Positions 28,553 to 38,031 of a stretch of 49,463 nt of DNA are shown piece by piece. The DNA is taken from the NCBI GenBank assembly GCA_032718475.1, contig JAUCBJ010007095.1, forward strand, positions 1 to 49,463. Direction: 5' to 3'. Below the pieces are notes generated by a model. That model had not been told where the DNA came from, made no database searches, and saw only the letters and a list, made by a program, of their open reading frames with translations. The stretch is from Nemertoderma westbladi. Taxonomy: Eukaryota > Xenacoelomorpha > Nemertodermatida > Nemertodermatidae. Made by a program: the position numbers and the translations under genes. How positions within the stretch are numbered: position 1 is the stretch's first letter; each line of letters starts with the position of its first letter.

Positions 28553-30565
28553 AAGATCACAGATCACTGTGAGGGCTATACTGCCTTTACAGAAGCAGTT
28601 AAGTTAGCAGCTGCAGAAACAGTTCCTGTATACCCTCGAAACAGGAAAAGGGCCCCCTGGACTGACAACAAAATTCAGAAGTGCCGAAATGACCTTCATA
28701 AGGCGCAGAAAGAGTCCCGACTCAAACAGACTACAGCGGCCAAGAATGCAGTTAAGGCTGCATCTAGGTCCCTGAACAGGCAGTACTCTGCTAATCTACA
28801 GGAGCTAATAAACCAACAGGTTAATGCCATCAATGATGCTGACGACAGCAGGCAATCATCCCAGGCATGGAAATCGATCAATCTGCTTACTGGGCGGAAA
28901 AGCCAACCAACCACCAAGGTTAAGGCTGAATCACCAGCCGATCGCCTCAATGGTTGGAAAGCCCACTTTGAAAACCTCCTCAATAATGACAGGGTATTGC
29001 CTGATAACTTTATAGAAGTAAAAGTGTCTGAGTCTGTACTCCCAGATATTCCCATTGGCGATATCTCCTTTGCAGAAGTGAAGGCTGCTGCAAAGAGCAT
29101 TAAGACCAATCGTGCCAGTGGAGTAGATGGTGTTCCCCCTGAGGTCTTTAAAATACCTGAGTGTTTAAAGCTCATCTATCCCATCATAGTAGACATGTAC
29201 CGAACAACAAGAGTCCCACAAGAAATGAAAACAAATAAGTTGGTGCCAGTTCCCAAGAAGGGTAACCTAACACTCTATGGTTCTTTTCGGGGAATCTCAT
29301 TGATCTCGATTGCTGCAAAGCTATACAATAGGATTCTATTAAATCGCATCAGGGATCCCATTGAAAGACTGCTCCGTGGAAATCAGAATGGGTTCCGTAA
29401 AGGTCGTGGGACCATGGAGCCCATTTTGGCGCTTAGAAGGATAATTGAAGAGTTATCAAAAAAGAAAGACAGGCATCTGGCTGTTATCTTTGTTGGCTTC
29501 TTCAAGGCCTTTGATTCAGTCTCTCGCTCACGTATGTTCAGCATACTTTCATTATATGGGATTCCTGATGAAATTATTGCAGCAATCAGATCAGTATACG
29601 ATGGTTCGACAACATTTGTGTCTACTGTTGATGGTGACACAGAACCATTTGAAGTGTTATGGGGCGTCCTCCAAGGAGACACACTTGCACCATTCTTGTT
29701 CATTATTGTGGTTGACTATGTTCTACCCATGTCCTTAGATCATTATAATGATGATGGGGTGATGATAACTCCACCTACTGGCTCCAGAAGTCGAGGAAAT
29801 CCTGCCAAGTACCTAACTGATCTAGACTTTGCTGATGACTTAGGAGTACTCTCAGAATCATTAGAGGGAGCCCAACGGCTCCTCAGCTCATTAGAACATG
29901 CTGCTTCTAGTGTTGGTCTTTTTATTAACTCCAGAAAGACCAAAATTCTGACAGTTAACTTTGAAAGTTCTCAGCAAGTCTCTGATCGGATGAGCATAAG
30001 CTCTAAGGATGGTATGCTTGAGCATGTGGACGACTTCTGTTACCTGGGATCTTGGATCCGGAAGTCAGGTGAGGACCTTCGAATACGTAAGGGAAAGGCA
30101 TGGGCAGCCTTGAATAGGCTTTCCAGGTTTTGGAAGTCACCGAGAATTAATCGGAAACTTAAGGTCCGATTATTTAGAGCAGCAGTAGTTCCAGTACTCC
30201 TCTATGGGAATCCATGCTGGGCTCTAACTGCTGAGGACACCAAATCTCTGGATGGCACTTTCACAAGAATGCTACGCCGGGTTCATTGTGTCAAGTACAA
30301 TGCACACATCTCCAACCAGACACTATATAACATTGGAGGTGTCTCATTGGTTCCCCCAAGCTTGACACTAGAACAAAATCGTCTCCGCTTTGCAGGACAT
30401 TGCTTTCGCAGTGAGGACCAGCCAGTGCATAATCTTGTAAGTTGGCAGCCTCATGGAGTGAATAAGCATGGTGGACAGCCCATGACTTTCTTGAGACGCA
30501 TCTTAAAGGACACTGGCCTTAAAGATGCGGATTATTCAATTATTCCAATGTTTCTTAAATCGTAA
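28553..30565 (+). pseudogene. 5'-truncated LINE with reverse transcriptase
   Basis: The frame is open from just after a TGA at 28550 to 30565 (670 codons) with no upstream ATG that defines a start, so the 5' part is missing. Endonuclease is absent. A linker ('AWKSINLLTGRK') is followed by the RT fingers and palm: 'NRASGVDGVPPEVFK', 'FRGISLISIAAKLYNRIL', 'NGFRKGRGT', motif A region 'FVGFFKAFDSV', 'GVLQGDTLAPFLF' and motif C 'DFADDLG', then the C-terminal 'LRFAGHCFR' segment. In motif A the catalytic Asp expected before the aromatic/Lys-Ala-Phe-Asp block is Gly (codon ggc at 29495-29497), so this copy should be inactive. The family looks RTE/CR1-like, but I cannot place it precisely. Confidence 0.88.
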
Positions 30566-30699
30566 GAATTGAGAGTGATTAAATCATCTTTATCACTAAT
30601 GGGGCTGACATCCTTGCTTAAGCCTTGACTATTCGGACATCCATTAATATAACTCTCCTCGCTTACATGTATATCATTAACTTCACTCAGCTGACTTAA

Positions 30700-31445
30700 G
30701 AAACATTCAACCAATTGACTCTGCTGACTAACGGGACATTCGACCACTTGACTCTGCTGATTTCCAGAACATTCCACCACTTGAATCTGCTGACTAACGG
30801 GACATTCCACCACTTGACTCTGCTGATTTCCGGAACATTCCACCAATTGACTCTGCTGACTAACAGGACATTCAACCAATTGACTCTGCTGACTAACGGG
30901 ACATTCCACCACTTGACTCTGCTGATTTCCGGAACATTCCACCACTTGACTCTGCTGACTAACGGGACATTCAACCAATTGACTCTGCTGACTAACAGGA
31001 CATTCGACCACTTGACTCTGCTGACTAACGGGACATTCAACCAATTGACTCTGCTGACTAACGGGACATTCCACCACTTGACTCTGCTGATTTCCGGAAC
31101 ATTCCACCACTTGACTCTGCTGACTAACGGGACATTCAACCAATTGACTCTGCTGACTAACAGGACATTCGACCACTTGACTCTGCTGACTAACGGGACA
31201 TTCAACCAATTGACTCTGCTGACTAACAGGACATTCGACCACTTGACTCTGCTGACTAACGGGACATTCAACCAATTGACTCTGCTGACTAACGGGACAT
31301 TCCACCACTTGACTCTGCTGATTTCCGGAACATTCCACCACTTGACTCTGCTGACTAAGGGGACATTCAACCAATTGACTCTGCTGACTAACGGGACATT
31401 CGACCACTTGACTCTGCTGACTAACGGGACATTCAACCAATTGAC
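30700..31445. repeat. 33-bp minisatellite, about 22 units
   Basis: Units of 'ttgactctgctgactaacgg' plus 'gacattcaaccaa', with two main variants (gactaacgggacatt / gatttccggaacatt; caaccaa / caccac / cgaccac). It is open in several frames, including leftward VECPVSQQSQ(L/V). The leftward frame continues past the array into 'LSQLSEVNDIHVSEESY...', which overlaps the end of the LINE. Nothing proves it is expressed. Confidence 0.93.
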
Positions 31446-32511
31446 TCTCTTTCGACTTTACTTTCTGGAATTTCGGAATTTCTGGAATTTATGTTATTAT
31501 CTGGACTACGAATTATTTTTCCCAATACCCAATTCCGTTTTATGACACTAGTTATAGAATCTTCGTTGTACATCACTTTAACTAAGTCTTTTGATCCTAA
31601 AAATGTTGCAAGGTAACAGTAACATAAGCCCCATTTTGCCTGGGAAAGTTTCACGGACCACTTTCACTGATAAAATTATACCGATAATGAATAGCAGGAT
31701 AAAAAACCAAAAATGGTACGATAATGTCCTAACCATATATTTTATTAATTTGCACCATTCCTTAAAATAATGCTAAAATTGAGACAAGGTTCCACCTAAC
31801 TTTTTTCAAATTGCGATAATGCTGTTAGTGCGAAATCTGAAAAAAACCACAGTAACCACAAATGTAAAACAATGAAGATATGCCTTAACTTAATACCTTA
31901 TGTTAACAAACTAATCGAATTATGTATTCCAGACTCCAACTGAATAGTATTGTGAACTTTATTATGTTAAAACTATAAATCCTAAAAAATCGAAAAATCG
32001 GACGTCCCAATTTAGCCAACTCCCCACCCACCCCCTGTACGAGGATGTTCGGATTTCGAAGACACCCCCCTCCCTCTGACACCTCGAATAATATCTACCA
32101 ATAGTTTATGATTTAGAAAGTTGCTCAGCTAAATAGGCTACTGTATTTTATTGTTTTCATAATCTAACCTTTTCCGTCTGCATAAGGATATTCGAGTATA
32201 GTCCCCTGGTAAGATTTCGCATCATTCCATTTCATTAAATGGCAATCTCCAACCTGGTAATTTTAATACAATGATAAAATATATTAGACTATAAATTATA
32301 GAAAAGGAAAGGGTTCTCAAAATTCGGTACCCAATAAAAAAGTAGGCGTGCTGAAAAACATTAATTTAATCGAATCTCTCTGTTCACCACACTTGTCCGT
32401 GTGTCCGTTACAGGTACCACAAAAGCGCATGGACAGATAAATAACAACCTCGTTCAAACATAGAGTCCATATAGTAGGTACCGGTAAGTAAGACTTTATT
32501 TATAAATATAG
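31446..32511. other. Non-coding spacer
   Basis: AT-rich. A leftward 73-aa frame at 31433-31654 ('LATFLGSKDLVKVMYNEDS') follows a 'tttcccag' splice-acceptor-like sequence and could be a host exon, but support is weak. Nothing else seen. Confidence 0.45.
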
Positions 32512-32723
32512 TTCGGCGATAATATAACGGTAAAAACCAAGTGCAAAATATATATCTGTCTGTATGTATATTAATAGGCCAGTACCGGTACTTCGGTCTG
32601 CCTAACTGTCTGCACCAGGTAAAAACAACCACCAAAGTCTGACAGTACTAACTGACTCTCTCATTCCGGTAGGTCCCCCTGATTCCCCTGTAATAGGCCC
32701 TACTATCGGCCATTACGCCATAT
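32512..32723 (-). repeat. 3' LTR of the 32.5-37.0 kb element
   Basis: Matches 36770-36981 base for base as far as I can read. On the coding strand it begins near ATATGGCG and ends CGCCGAA. Confidence 0.88.
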
Positions 32724-32818
32724 CTCCCCCAGTTTCTTGGAAACTAAACCATAATTAGACAGTCACCCGAACAAAAATTAACAATCAAAGAATAGTTTAA
32801 CAACAAATTAAAAATGTT

Positions 32819-35800
32819 TTAAGTGTCAAATCCGTATCGGTGTGGTGGCCTGCTTTGTCGACCTGACCGAGTTAGCGTTGCGGGCCCTGTCTCGCTAGTC
32901 CCCTCATCATTGTTCTGATCATCAGCGTCGTCGTTTCTGTAGTCGACAGTTACTTCACTTTCATCATCATCGTCCAAATCGTCATCGATTGCATCACTGT
33001 CATCATCGTCAGTTGTATCTGGAGGTTCGTCCTTGTCTTCAGTGTTGCATAGTGGTTGACTATATGGCACCTTTCGTACGTCCTTCAAATGTCTTCTGAT
33101 GTTATTAATGTACACGGCATGTTTGTCCATGGAATCTACACGCACTGGACCGTTCCATTTAGTAGTGCAGCGAACGTGTTGGGCTGGCTTGACAAATACC
33201 ATGTCTCCGACATGGATATTTGTTGGTATATGTTCCTCGCTTTCCTCTCTCACTTTCAGTGGTGTCACCCCTGGCCATTTGCGCGTCCGTTTTGCTAACC
33301 CTTCAAACAACTGGACTGCTGGACTCTTCTGCGCCCCCCTGCGACATGTCTGGTTATACCAGAAAGCGGCTATTTCAGGTGTCTTCCCGGTGCGCGCAGC
33401 CCACTTTTTTACAGTGCGGTGGACCCTTTCAACTAGATTGCCAGTTGGGCGGTAAGCGCAAACTGGAATGTGGTCAATCTCCCATAAGTTGAGTAAATCT
33501 TTAAACGTCTCGCTTCTAAAAGCTGGACCTTGATCCGATAATACTTCATCCGGTGGACCAAATTCAGTGAATACTTGTTGCATTTCTCTAACCACTGAGT
33601 AGGCTTGCATGTTCGGAACTCTTCGGAACATTGTATAATTAGTTGCGCAGTCTATTATACTTAGATAATGACGGTTTCCATATTCAGTGAAGTCCGTTGA
33701 AATTCTACGCCATGCCTCAGTTACTTTTGTCGTCCCAGGTTTCCATTGTATTGGGTTCGGATCTATGCTGTTGCATAGTGTGCATTCAATGCACACCTCA
33801 CGGATAATATGCCTGGGCACAGGTTCTTTTATAATTCGATCATTTTTGCACAACTCCATTGTCCTCTCGACTCTTTGATGTGCGATTGAATGTAGTTTCT
33901 TCACTCTACTCCGCAGAAGTTCTTCTTCCATCCCCACGGCCGCAACGGGTTTCTCTGCATCTTCATGGATACCATCCTTCTGTATTAACTTCAACCAAGG
34001 CTTCGGTATCCGGGTCAGTGGGTCAGCGATGTTCTTTTCTGTGGCAACTAACCGCGGAGTTACTTTTAGGTTGTATTGTTCTATGGTATTGGCCAATATA
34101 TCGAGTCTCCTGGCTATCAGTTTTCGAGACTGGCCCTTTGTTTTAATCCGATGGGAGTCGTTGATTACAGCATGGATCCAACTAAATGCAGTCGCCGAGT
34201 CTACGACCAAATCGAACTCTTTCAACCCCCAGTCAATTGCGAGGTTCACTCCTTCCACTGCGGCATCCAATTCCGTCACGTTGATATGGCTTGTATCTTT
34301 TAGTTTGCGGAGACACGCCATATCTTCTGCTATAACACCGCCCACTTTCAGAACGACTCCTTTAGCGATCGAACTTGAATCTGTCCACACTTCACCCTTG
34401 TCGGTTTTAGGAACCAGCCACTCCCCTGCCGCTGGGTCGTCCGTTTGGATTCGTGTTAAAGTCTCTTGCAGGCGCGCTTTCACTCCATCGCTCACTGGAA
34501 TGTCCCACCCTATTCCAGAGCTGCATCGCTGCAGCCAGGCGCACGCGGGACGCAACCAACCGGCGACCGGGTAGTGCCCCCTGAGTTTTCCACAAATCGC
34601 GTGTAGCTGTCGTCGCGTTAACACATTTGGTATATCGTCTGTGATTGGAGTGTCTCTGGTCCAGTGCAACTTGTTCCAATCCCCTTTATCCATCCGAATA
34701 CCCAGAACACGGCTGCCAGCCACGACTGGTTCTGCATCCTTCGTCAGTAAACCATATTTTAGCATGTGTTCCCGGACTGATTCCGTCGTCACGTTGTCAG
34801 TATCAACATAAATATCGTCTCTGAAATTATCACATGAATCCTTTATCCTATCATCTTGGGCCAGAGAGTGCTCTACAATCTTATCCATAATCTTTGGCGC
34901 GACTCCCAACCCAAAGCCCATTTTCGTTACTACATATCTAATCCCTTTATAGATGACTGTTTGATATGACTGGAGTGATTCTACAATCCCAACCTGCATG
35001 TAGGCCCATTTCAAGTCGATAACCGCGGTGTTATGACCCATTCGCCTCCATTTACGAAGTTTATCGCCACAGACTGCGGCTTCCAGCCCAGGGGAGTTTT
35101 CAATATGCTTGTTGAGTTCTCTATAGTCTAATATCGGCCTCACTCTATTCTTTTTGGGTTCAAACTTTCCCATTAATGGAATAGTTCCCTGTACTTTACC
35201 GTGAACTCTTACATCGTAAGGTACAATCCATCTCTTCTTTTTCCAATCTTCCATTGCTGTGTCGAACATTTCCTGATGTTCCTCCTTAATTTTATACTGG
35301 GAAACATTGTTATTAAGTTTGGGGCTTTGCCCGTTCTTCCATTTCCAATTCGCGACCCAGTGATCACCATCATATTCTGCTCGGAAGTCTGATTCTTCTA
35401 TGACTATTTTTCCACTGCCTGGCTTCGCTCCCGTGACTCGTACCCGAGCGCTGAACTCCTCAGAAGTCGGTGTGTTTATTTTCTCTGCTCTACCCCCAGC
35501 GCCAAATACCGCCTGGGCTAATGTTGGAGCCCCAACTCGTTTTATTAAGTCATGGCCCATAATCAAGCTTCCAGATTCCCCTAGAAGATTTTCGACGACT
35601 AAGAACGACCACTCAATATCGTGTTTCCTCCCGGCAATCTCGATCAGTGCTAAATGCACCGTCCCCACAACCCGGCTTTGCGTTTTTCCATCCAACATAG
35701 TAATCATAGTTTGCTGTCCACTCCGGTTTACGCAAATTTTGTTCCTTACGCACCAATCGATTGCCACTAAGCTTCGACTACATCCTGTGTCCACTATAAT

Positions 35801-35917
35801 CTCGGCACCGATACTTCCCTGTTTGCCCTTAACGTATATACTAACACTAGGTATTAATTTCGTGGGGAGACGCCCATGGGCTGCGACAACGTCGCCCTCT
35901 GGGAGTTTTCCGACTGG
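32819..35917 (-). CDS. pol: Pol polyprotein (PR-RT-RH-IN)
   Basis: The frame is open from just after a TGA at 35918-35920. The first ATG-initiated form would lack part of the protease, and the frame overlaps the gag end by about 60 bases, so expression by frameshift is likely. Protease 'IIVDTGCSRS'; RT with 'VIDLKWAYMQVG' (motif A) and 'FRDDIYVD' (motif C); 'GHYPVAGWLRPACAWLQR' connection; RNase H 'EVWTDSSSIAKG' and 'NVTELDA'; integrase with His/Cys zinc site ('HSIAHQRVERT', 'CIECTLC') and D, D, E in 'ISTDFTEYG', 'LSDQGPAFRS', 'NLVERVHRT'. The C-terminus has an acidic tail. No internal stop is seen. Confidence 0.92.
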   Translation of the reverse strand, partial: PVGKLPEGDVVAAHGRLPTKLIPSVSIYVKGKQGSIGAEIIVDTGCSRSLVAIDWCVRNKICVNRSGQQTMITMLDGKTQSRVVGTVHLALIEIAGRKHDIEWSFLVVENLLGESGSLIMGHDLIKRVGAPTLAQAVFGAGGRAEKINTPTSEEFSARVRVTGAKPGSGKIVIEESDFRAEYDGDHWVANWKWKNGQSPKLNNNVSQYKIKEEHQEMFDTAMEDWKKKRWIVPYDVRVHGKVQGTIPLMGKFEPKKNRVRPILDYRELNKHIENSPGLEAAVCGDKLRKWRRMGHNTAVIDLKWAYMQVGIVESLQSYQTVIYKGIRYVVTKMGFGLGVAPKIMDKIVEHSLAQDDRIKDSCDNFRDDIYVDTDNVTTESVREHMLKYGLLTKDAEPVVAGSRVLGIRMDKGDWNKLHWTRDTPITDDIPNVLTRRQLHAICGKLRGHYPVAGWLRPACAWLQRCSSGIGWDIPVSDGVKARLQETLTRIQTDDPAAGEWLVPKTDKGEVWTDSSSIAKGVVLKVGGVIAEDMACLRKLKDTSHINVTELDAAVEGVNLAIDWGLKEFDLVVDSATAFSWIHAVINDSHRIKTKGQSRKLIARRLDILANTIEQYNLKVTPRLVATEKNIADPLTRIPKPWLKLIQKDGIHEDAEKPVAAVGMEEELLRSRVKKLHSIAHQRVERTMELCKNDRIIKEPVPRHIIREVCIECTLCNSIDPNPIQWKPGTTKVTEAWRRISTDFTEYGNRHYLSIIDCATNYTMFRRVPNMQAYSVVREMQQVFTEFGPPDEVLSDQGPAFRSETFKDLLNLWEIDHIPVCAYRPTGNLVERVHRTVKKWAARTGKTPEIAAFWYNQTCRRGAQKSPAVQLFEGLAKRTRKWPGVTPLKVREESEEHIPTNIHVGDMVFVKPAQHVRCTTKWNGPVRVDSMDKHAVYINNIRRHLKDVRKVPYSQPLCNTEDKDEPPDTTDDDDSDAIDDDLDDDDESEVTVDYRNDDADDQNNDEGTSETGPATLTRSGRQSRPPHRYGFDT

Positions 35918-36716
35918 TCAGAAAACCCCACAGCTCCGCCTTCTATTCTTCCACCTCTGCAACCTCGAGCAATATGGCCAATCTGGCCGCACTTGTAACA
36001 CGTCATACTGCTACCTTCCGACCCGGTTCTCGATCCTCCTTCCGACCCGGTTCTCGATCCTCCTCCGCCCCTTGAACTCTGACTCATACAGTCCCGTGCG
36101 AAGTGCCCCGTCTTCCTGCAACGGTAGCACTCGACCAACTGTTGTCCCGCCCTTCCTCCAGATTCGCGTCGGCTGGGCACCCGGGCTGCTCCGTACCGTT
36201 TCTCACCTGAACTTCTTTCAACCAGCATTCTTCGCGCCTGTTCCAGTAACTCCTCTACTCTAACCTTACCCGCCATGGCCTTCACTTCCATTCGTATGCA
36301 ATCCGGCAATCCGTTTGCGAACTGCACTGCCAGCAAATCCCTCGCACACTGACTTCCGGAATCTATAGTTACTAGCGACAGCAATCGGCGCAGATCTGCC
36401 AGGAAGGAATCGACGGGTTCATCGCCCAAAATTCTTGATTTGAACTTATCGAAAGCCGCATATGGGGTATCAGCAAATGCAGCGATAAGTTTGCTTTTTA
36501 TCGCCTCGTAATCTCCTTTCTCCGCTCCGATAACTGCGCAACAACGTCCTGAGCGGCCCCCTTCAACGACAGTCGAAGGTACGTTGCTCGGCTTCCTTCA
36601 TTGAGTTTCGCCTCTACCTTAAGGATGTCAAGTGTATCTTCAAATGTTGTGAGCCAAGCGCAGGGGTCCCCCGTCCCGTCATAGTTTCGCACATAGTCCG
36701 ATAATTTCGGAGCCAT
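35854..36716 (-). pseudogene. gag: Gag with frameshift, two CCHC knuckles
   Basis: The N-terminal part starts 'MAPKLSDYVRNYDGTGD' at 36716 and runs to 36498 in one frame. The homologous continuation ('EKGDYEAIKSKLIAAF') is in another frame from about 36540, so a one-base shift lies at about 36530-36545. The C-terminal part has two zinc knuckles, 'CYRCRKTGHFARDC' and 'CYKCGQIGHIARGC', around a Gly/Ser linker. The shift may be a mutation, an assembly error or, less likely, programmed. Confidence 0.82.
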
Positions 36717-36769
36717 GGTAGTATACTATTATCAAATGTCAAATATCAAACAGATAGGCCCGGTTAGCT

Positions 36770-36981
36770 TTCGGCGATAATATAACGGTAAAAACCAAGT
36801 GCAAAATATATATCTGTCTGTATGTATATTAATAGGCCAGTACCGGTACTTCGGTCTGCCTAACTGTCTGCACCAGGTAAAAACAACCACCAAAGTCTGA
36901 CAGTACTAACTGACTCTCTCATTCCGGTAGGTCCCCCTGATTCCCCTGTAATAGGCCCTACTATCGGCCATTACGCCATAT
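36770..36981 (-). repeat. 5' LTR of the 32.5-37.0 kb element
   Basis: Partner of 32512-32723. No clear tRNA primer-binding site was recognised just downstream (coding strand agctaaccgggcc...), which leaves the inner boundary uncertain. Confidence 0.85.
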
Positions 36982-37015
36982 ATAGTATAAATAGTATGCT
37001 GTATAACTAAAAAAG

Positions 37016-38031
37016 GGATGTAGGACAATTCGGTCCCGGACAATTCGGTCCCGGACAATTCGGTCCGGACAATTCGGTCCCGGACAATTCGGTCCCGGAC
37101 AATTCGGTCCCAAAACACTAAATAAATGGGACCGAATTGTCCGGGACCGAATTGTCCTAGGACCGAATTGTCCTAGGACCGAATTGTCCGGGACCGAATT
37201 GTCCGGGACCGAATTGTCCGGGACCAAATTGTCCGGTTCCTGATAGCAACTTTTTAGTGCTTTTTTGATATTGGTGAATGTTCTAGAACATTAGTAGAGA
37301 TATTTGTTATGGTAGCTAGTGTTATTTACTTGCTAGAATTTTTTGAAATTTTAAAAATACTGTATTTTTTTTTATTTTTGTTATTGGTAGTGTTCGAGAA
37401 CATTATTATATATTATTTATTAAGGTGTAGCTAGTGTTTTTTTTTACTAGCTAGCATTTCCTTGAAATTATAAAAATACCTGTGAAAACAATGATATTTC
37501 AGAATTAGGCCTAAACTGTTGCTGATTATATTAATTACCAACAATATTGATGATATTACAACAGTCCCTGAATGAGATCCAGCTATTATCTAGGATAATA
37601 ATTTAGGCTTGTTACCAACCAACAACACAATACTGTACATTATACTTACGCAATATATTAAAAAAATCAGCTTTAAACATTTTAAATACATGCTATTACT
37701 AGCTAGTAAATAATTCACAAGCTCCATAAAAACACCATAGCTACCATAAATAATAATGTTAACAAAAAAAAGTAAATTTTTTTTATTTAAAAAAAATACT
37801 AGCTAGCAAAAAAAAACACTAGCTACCATATAATAATATATATTAAGGTTCTAGAACATTCACCATTATATAGTACAGTACCAATTAAATTTGGTCCCGG
37901 ACAATTCGGTCCCGGACAATTCGGTCCCGGTCAATTCGGTCCCGGACAATTCGGTCCCATTAATATGCATGTTTTGGGACCGAATTGTCCGGACCGAATT
38001 GTCCGGGACCGAATTGTCCTGCTTCCCTAAA
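37016..38031. mobile_element. MITE-like inverted element with 15-bp satellite ends
   Basis: The left block has six direct units of 'ggacaattcggtccc' (37023-37111), then seven inverted units 'gggaccgaattgtcc' (37128-37235). The right block repeats the arrangement (about 37890-37958 direct, 37977-38020 inverted). Between them lie inverted arms such as 'ggtgaatgttctagaac' (about 37270) and 'gttctagaacattcacc' (about 37848), and 'tggtagctagtgtt' / 'aacactagctacca'. This is the shape of a foldback or non-autonomous DNA transposon with satellite-like subterminal repeats. No coding capacity. Confidence 0.75.

Larger units (their letters stand above)
32512..36981 (-). mobile_element. LTR retrotransposon with 212-bp LTRs
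   Basis: Leftward element with gag (36716-35854), pol (to 32819) and two LTRs that I read as identical over 212 bp, flanked by a possible 4-bp target duplication 'atag' (32508-32511 and 36982-36985). A purine-rich tract 'aaactgggggaga' precedes the 3' LTR on the coding strand. Identical LTRs indicate a recent insertion. Its clade (Ty3/Gypsy-like or BEL/Pao-like) is not settled by eye. Confidence 0.88.

Noticed and set aside
32408-32635. 75-aa leftward ORF at the LTR
   Set aside because: Spans an LTR boundary; no domain.
37023-37235. CRISPR-like spaced repeats
   Set aside because: Units are contiguous or in inverted orientation with no unique spacers, and the context is eukaryotic.
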